Below are positions 28,969-33,536 of a stretch of 33,536 nucleotides of DNA, piece by piece. Source of the DNA: Flavobacterium sp. GTDB lineage: Bacteria > Bacteroidota > Bacteroidia > Flavobacteriales > Flavobacteriaceae. The DNA is taken from positions 1 to 33,536 of the forward strand of contig JAHEHC010000009.1 in NCBI GenBank assembly GCA_024644805.1, given 5' to 3'. The translations under genes were made by a program, and so were the position numbers. Numbering within the stretch: the first letter of the stretch is position 1; every line of letters begins with the position of its first letter. The notes under the pieces are model-generated. The model worked only from the letters and a program-made list of their open reading frames with translations, ran no database searches and had not been told where the DNA came from.

Positions 28969-30228
28969 ATGGAAAACATTCAAGCTATAAAACAACGATT
29001 CGGGATCATTGGCAATGACCCCAAGCTCAACCGTGTAATCGAAAAGGCTATTCAAGTGGCCCCTACTGATATATCGGTACTTGTGACAGGCGAAAGCGGT
29101 GTGGGAAAAGAGAGTATCCCAAAGATCATACACTCCTTATCACACCGAAAACATGGAAAGTATATTGCGGTGAATTGTGGTGCCATTCCTGAAGGAACTA
29201 TAGACAGTGAATTGTTCGGCCATGAAAAAGGAGCATTTACCGGGGCCACCACGACACGTAACGGATATTTTGAAGTGGCCGATGGTGGTACTATTTTCTT
29301 GGATGAAGTTGGAGAATTACCCCTTCCGACCCAGGTTCGACTATTACGGGTACTGGAGAATGGTGAATTCCTGAAGGTGGGTTCCTCCAAAACGCAAAAA
29401 ACCGATGTTAGGATCGTTGCTGCTACCAATATCGATATGGCCGATGCCATTAATAAGGGAAAGTTCAGGGAAGATCTCTACTATCGTTTAAGCACTATTG
29501 AGATATGCCTTCCTCCTTTAAGAAATCGCTCGGAAGACATCCACTTGTTGTTTAGAAAATTTGCGTCCGATTTTGCTCAGAAATACAAGATGCCTACTAT
29601 CCGACTGGATGATGGGGCCCATGACCTGTTACTAAAATACCACTGGGGTGGAAATATCCGGCAGCTTAGAAATGTTGCTGAACAGATCTCGGTTTTGGAA
29701 AAGGACAGGAACATAACCCAAGAAACACTAAGAAGTTACTTGCAGGATGTGGGCAGCAATCTCCCTGCCGTGATCAATTCCAGTAAAAAGGAAAGTGATT
29801 TCAGCAATGAAAGGGAATTGTTGTATAAGGTATTGTTCGATATGAAACGAGACCTCAATGATGTCAAGAAATTGACACTCGAGTTGATGAAATCCGGAAA
29901 CATGTCAAAGGTTAAGGAAGAGCATGCCACCATCATCAACAAATTGCATTCCGACACCCAGGAAATGGATGACGATATTATTGAAAAAACTGAGGTAACT
30001 CATGAAAATGATGTAGAAGTTCTGAATATTCCGAAAAACACCTCAGGCGATAAATACCAATATGCAGAAGATATCGAAGAGGAAGAAAGCCTTTCCATTC
30101 AGGAGAAAGAACTTGAGCTCATTAAGAAATCCTTGGAAAAATACAATGGAAAAAGAAAAGATGCTGCCGATGAACTGGGAATCTCAGAAAGAACATTATA
30201 TCGTAAGATAAAACAATATAATTTGTAA
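28969..30228 (+). CDS. Sigma-54-interacting transcriptional activator (AAA+ plus Fis-type HTH, no receiver domain)
   Basis: GESGVGKES, ELFGHEKGAFTGATTT, GGTIFLDEVGELP, FREDLYYRLS; C-terminal DAADELGISERTLYRKIKQYNL. Confidence 0.96.
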   Translation: MENIQAIKQRFGIIGNDPKLNRVIEKAIQVAPTDISVLVTGESGVGKESIPKIIHSLSHRKHGKYIAVNCGAIPEGTIDSELFGHEKGAFTGATTTRNGYFEVADGGTIFLDEVGELPLPTQVRLLRVLENGEFLKVGSSKTQKTDVRIVAATNIDMADAINKGKFREDLYYRLSTIEICLPPLRNRSEDIHLLFRKFASDFAQKYKMPTIRLDDGAHDLLLKYHWGGNIRQLRNVAEQISVLEKDRNITQETLRSYLQDVGSNLPAVINSSKKESDFSNERELLYKVLFDMKRDLNDVKKLTLELMKSGNMSKVKEEHATIINKLHSDTQEMDDDIIEKTEVTHENDVEVLNIPKNTSGDKYQYAEDIEEEESLSIQEKELELIKKSLEKYNGKRKDAADELGISERTLYRKIKQYNL

Positions 30229-30252
30229 CTTCATCCACCGGTCACTAACTAT

Positions 30253-30765
30253 ATGAAAACAGTCAAATATATTATAATAACCCTGCTTGCTTCGACGACC
30301 CTAATAGGTTGTGGTGCTTATTCATTTACAGGAGCCGATATAGACTATTCTTCGACAAAGACCTATCAGGTCAATTTTTTCAAGAACAATGCCCCTATTG
30401 TCGAACCCGGATTGGACAGGGAATTCACCATACAGCTTCAGGACCTGATCCTTAATCAAACAAGTTTGGATCTGGTCACAAATGGCGGCGACCTGATCTA
30501 CGAAGGTGAAATCACTGAATATTATGTTGCTCCCATCACGGCTACTTCACAGAACTCAGCAGCCCAAAACAGACTTACAATAAGCATAAACGTCAGATTC
30601 ATCAATACACAGGATGCGGAAAAGGATTTGGAGAGACGATTTTCCTTCTATTACGATTATGCCGGAAGCTCACAACTTACCGGATCGAATCTTGAAGATG
30701 CGGTGAATACGATCTTTGAACGAATTTCCCAGGATATTTTCAATACAACTTTAGCCAATTGGTAA
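30253..30765 (+). CDS. lptE: LptE-like LPS assembly lipoprotein
   Basis: Lipobox STTLIGCGAYSFTGADI; small LptE-type protein; position between the sigma-54 activator and secG. Confidence 0.8.
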   Translation: MKTVKYIIITLLASTTLIGCGAYSFTGADIDYSSTKTYQVNFFKNNAPIVEPGLDREFTIQLQDLILNQTSLDLVTNGGDLIYEGEITEYYVAPITATSQNSAAQNRLTISINVRFINTQDAEKDLERRFSFYYDYAGSSQLTGSNLEDAVNTIFERISQDIFNTTLANW

Positions 30766-30772
30766 ACTAATT

Positions 30773-31660
30773 ATGAATACGAATACCTACACCTATCTGT
30801 TGGCCAACCCACAAAAGATCACTTCGGAACACCTGAGTGAGCTGGATATGGTATTAAAAAAATACCCATATTTCCAATCGGCCAGGGCACTCCAGTTAAA
30901 AGGGTATAAGAATTCCAATAGTTTCCTTTACAATGATGCTTTAAAGAATACCGCTGCTTATACCACCGACCGGAATATTCTCTTTGAATATATCACCTCT
31001 GAACATTTTATTCAGGATGAAATCTCGGAAGTGATCCAACAGCATGATGATTCGGTCAGGGAGATCCATGTGATCTCGGAGAATATCACCGAAAAGGTGA
31101 GTAAGGAGATTGCCGATCAATTGAAGAAGGAGATCAAAAAAGCGGAAGCCATATTGAATCCTGATCTGTTTTCCAGAAAGGTTGAATCGATTAAGAAGAT
31201 CACTGAGGAAACTCAGGAAGTAAAGAAAACTTTGGGTATCGATTCTCCTTTGGATTTCACAAAAGAAGATCCGCATTCGTTCAATGAATGGCTAAAATTA
31301 ACAAAGGCCACACCAATCCAAAGGGAGACTATAAAACCATCTGTTGCAGAAAAAAAGAATTATAATTTAAACTTGATCGATAAGTTCATACAGGATAATC
31401 CAAAGCTTCTCATCCAGGACAAAACACAATCAAAGGATGATAAGACAAAGGCATCAAATGAGAATTTAGCAGCTCCGTTCACCGAGACTCCTAACTCATT
31501 GATGACCGAAACTTTAGCCAAGGTATATCTGCAACAGAAGAACTATAAAAAAGCACTTCAAGCTTATCACATTTTAATTTTGAAATATCCCGAAAAAAGT
31601 GGTTTCTTTGCAGACCAAATTAGGGCAATAGAAAAATTGATTAATACAGACGAGATATGA
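30773..31660 (+). CDS. Hypothetical protein with C-terminal TPR-like repeat
   Basis: C-terminal ETLAKVYLQQKNYKKALQAYHILILKYPEKSGFFADQI; tightly packed with lptE and secG. Confidence 0.75.
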   Translation: MNTNTYTYLLANPQKITSEHLSELDMVLKKYPYFQSARALQLKGYKNSNSFLYNDALKNTAAYTTDRNILFEYITSEHFIQDEISEVIQQHDDSVREIHVISENITEKVSKEIADQLKKEIKKAEAILNPDLFSRKVESIKKITEETQEVKKTLGIDSPLDFTKEDPHSFNEWLKLTKATPIQRETIKPSVAEKKNYNLNLIDKFIQDNPKLLIQDKTQSKDDKTKASNENLAAPFTETPNSLMTETLAKVYLQQKNYKKALQAYHILILKYPEKSGFFADQIRAIEKLINTDEI

Positions 31661-31998
31661 GCACGTACACCATTTTTATAATACTGATAATATTCGTAGC
31701 ATTTTTACTGGTCATCGTTGTAATGGTTCAAAATCCTAAAGGAGGAGGGTTATCCTCATCTTTTGGAGGTGGCGGAACCCAACAATTGGGTGGGGTCAAG
31801 AAAACGACCGATTTTCTGGATAAGAGTACCTGGACCCTGGCTACCCTATTACTTGCATTGATCTTACTTTCAAACATATCCATTATGAGCGGATTGGGCA
31901 ATACCGAATCCAAGACCTTGGATGAAGATGCCATTCAAAATGTAATTCCAGAAACAACAACTGGAAACGACACCAATTCGGATGGCGGCACCGAATAA
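31657..31998 (+). CDS. secG: Preprotein translocase subunit SecG
   Basis: Two TM; VVMVQNPKGGGLSSSFGGGGTQQLGGVKKTTDFLDKSTWTLA. Confidence 0.96.
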   Translation: MSTYTIFIILIIFVAFLLVIVVMVQNPKGGGLSSSFGGGGTQQLGGVKKTTDFLDKSTWTLATLLLALILLSNISIMSGLGNTESKTLDEDAIQNVIPETTTGNDTNSDGGTE

Positions 31999-32024
31999 AT
32001 TTCGAAAAATTTTTAAAAGTATTT

Positions 32025-32055
32025 AAATGTCGATTCTTGATGAATCGACATTTTT
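32025..32055 (+). terminator. Rho-independent terminator downstream of secG
   Basis: aaatgtcgattc-ttgat-gaatcgacattt followed by a T run. Confidence 0.92.
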
Positions 32056-32259
32056 TTTTAGTCCAAATTAAAGAATCTGGACACATTCCGTTTGTGACAT
32101 TTAATTACTACTTCTAAATTTATCCCATCAAGTGTTCATCTTGATATATTGATTACTCTCCAACAATTCTTTCTGAAAATCACCCTACTATAAAGAAAGA
32201 AAATCCCAGAACCTGGTTTCTTATTGCTGAAAATATTTATTTATCTAAATCAACAGCTT

Positions 32260-33363
32260 ATGAAGAAATCAATTACAATTTATTTTATCGTATTAGGTAT
32301 GTTCAACATTCTGAATTCACAAATTGTTGACATTCCAGACCAACATTTTAAAGACCGATTGATCGATCACGTTCCAGTGATTGACACCAATGAGGATGGC
32401 GAAATTCAAGAGAGTGAGGCCGAAGAATTCAATGGTACACTCGACGTAAGTGGGACCAGTTCGGAACCTGGTCAGATAGAGGATCTAACCGGAATTGAAT
32501 CCTTTGTTAACATCAGTACGTTGAATTGCAATTATAATTTGATCACCGAATTGGACCTATCCAATAATGTGTCATTAAGAACTCTATCAGCTTCCGGAAA
32601 TTTGTTTGAATCCATAAACCTCAACAACAACTACAATCTGGAATTCTTACAGAGTAATTTTGGTCAGCTCAACTCATTGGACACCAGTCAAAATCCACTA
32701 TTGCGATTTCTATATGTACAGGGAAATTCATTGACGGAACTTGATCTAACCAATAATCCCCTGCTAATTGGCCTGATCATCGATAATAATGAGATCGATG
32801 AAATGGATGTTACGGTCAATACCGCCCTAAGGTTTGTTTATTGCAGGAACAACATATTGTCTGATCTGGACTTCAGCAATAATCATCAAATGATCACGCT
32901 GGATTGTAAGAACAATTCCTTACTTGAATACATAGACCTCAATAATGGAACCAATGAAAATCTGATCATTTCCGGCGGCACTCAATCCTGCAATTTTGAA
33001 AACCTACCTCTTTTGGAAACGGTATGTTTAGATGATGTCAGTTCCGATCTTGCCAACTTCATCATGGTACAGGTTGGTCATCAGGTTCAGTTTACCAATG
33101 AATGTAATTTAGGAATGAAGGACATTCAGCTACCAATAATAACCCTGTTCCCAAATCCTACGGACCAACTTTTGAATATTCATGCTTCGACACCAATCGA
33201 TCAGATCGAGGTCTTTAATTTAATTGGGCAAAGAATCATTCAAAAAGAAATTGCTTCCACCCTCTATCAACTTAATGTATCCATGTTAAATCAGGGTATA
33301 TATATCATAAGGTTCATTGTTGAACCCAACATCCACATCATTCAAAGGTTCATTAAACACTAA
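32260..33363 (+). CDS. Secreted leucine-rich-repeat protein with C-terminal T9SS sorting domain
   Basis: Signal peptide from ATG at 32260 (MKKSITIYFIVLGMFNILNSQ); LRR-like LTELDLTNNPLLIGLIIDNNEIDEMDV; C-terminal ITLFPNPTDQLLNIHA...IEVFNLIGQRIIQKE...LNQGIYIIRF. Confidence 0.9.
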   Translation: MKKSITIYFIVLGMFNILNSQIVDIPDQHFKDRLIDHVPVIDTNEDGEIQESEAEEFNGTLDVSGTSSEPGQIEDLTGIESFVNISTLNCNYNLITELDLSNNVSLRTLSASGNLFESINLNNNYNLEFLQSNFGQLNSLDTSQNPLLRFLYVQGNSLTELDLTNNPLLIGLIIDNNEIDEMDVTVNTALRFVYCRNNILSDLDFSNNHQMITLDCKNNSLLEYIDLNNGTNENLIISGGTQSCNFENLPLLETVCLDDVSSDLANFIMVQVGHQVQFTNECNLGMKDIQLPIITLFPNPTDQLLNIHASTPIDQIEVFNLIGQRIIQKEIASTLYQLNVSMLNQGIYIIRFIVEPNIHIIQRFIKH

Positions 33364-33418
33364 TATTTCAAGCTATGATTTTCCTGAAAAGACTTCTCCA
33401 CGAGAAATTTCCATAAAA

Positions 33419-33448
33419 AAAAGAGTGTCACAGCCCTGACACTCTTTA
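33419..33448 (+). terminator. Rho-independent-like terminator downstream of the LRR protein gene
   Basis: aaagagtgtca-cagccc-tgacactcttt. Confidence 0.85.
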
Positions 33449-33501
33449 ATGAAAATAAATAAATCAAATACAATTGTTTCACTTATTAACACATCAAAAT
33501 T

Positions 33502-33536
33502 ATGAGAAAATTATCATTATTCCTCGTTTTTCTATC
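33502..33536 (+). CDS. 5' end of a CDS truncated by the window edge (signal-peptide-like start MRKLSLFLVFL)
   Basis: ATG at 33502, basic-hydrophobic N-terminus; runs off the window. Confidence 0.4.
   Translation, partial: MRKLSLFLVFL

Overview
This is a 33.5 kb chromosomal window from a Bacteroidota genome, most likely Flavobacteriaceae (TAnnTTTG-type promoters, gldKLMN, T9SS sorting domain). It is mostly housekeeping. Minus-strand genes: a PQQ/beta-propeller protein, a GSCFA protein, alaS, der, era, a VIT1/CCC1 transporter, initiator tRNA, an ABC-F ATPase, an FAD oxidoreductase, the gldK-L-M-N gliding/T9SS core, an arginase-fold protein, topA and a membrane protein. Plus-strand genes: M23 peptidase, MerR, LemA, two TPM-domain proteins, a small membrane protein, miaB, a thrombospondin-type-3 lipoprotein, a sigma-54 activator, lptE-like, a TPR-like protein, secG and an LRR/T9SS cargo protein. 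I did not find a CRISPR array, an obvious defence island or an intact transposon, and I do not claim a complete new system. The most interesting signals are: (1) an apparent 85-bp insertion in the initiator tRNA gene that duplicated its first ~19 bp, leaving promoter, truncated 5' tRNA fragment, insert, then intact tRNA; (2) degenerate 7-bp tandem arrays at both of the window's only two convergent gene junctions, directly after the der and era stop codons; (3) an unannotated 36-aa single-TM ORF starting 2 nt after the VIT1 stop codon; (4) an arginase-fold protein with lost canonical metal ligands, located between topA and gldK; (5) mosaic short repeats around the tRNA. All coordinates and motifs were read by eye from the sequence; no database search was run.
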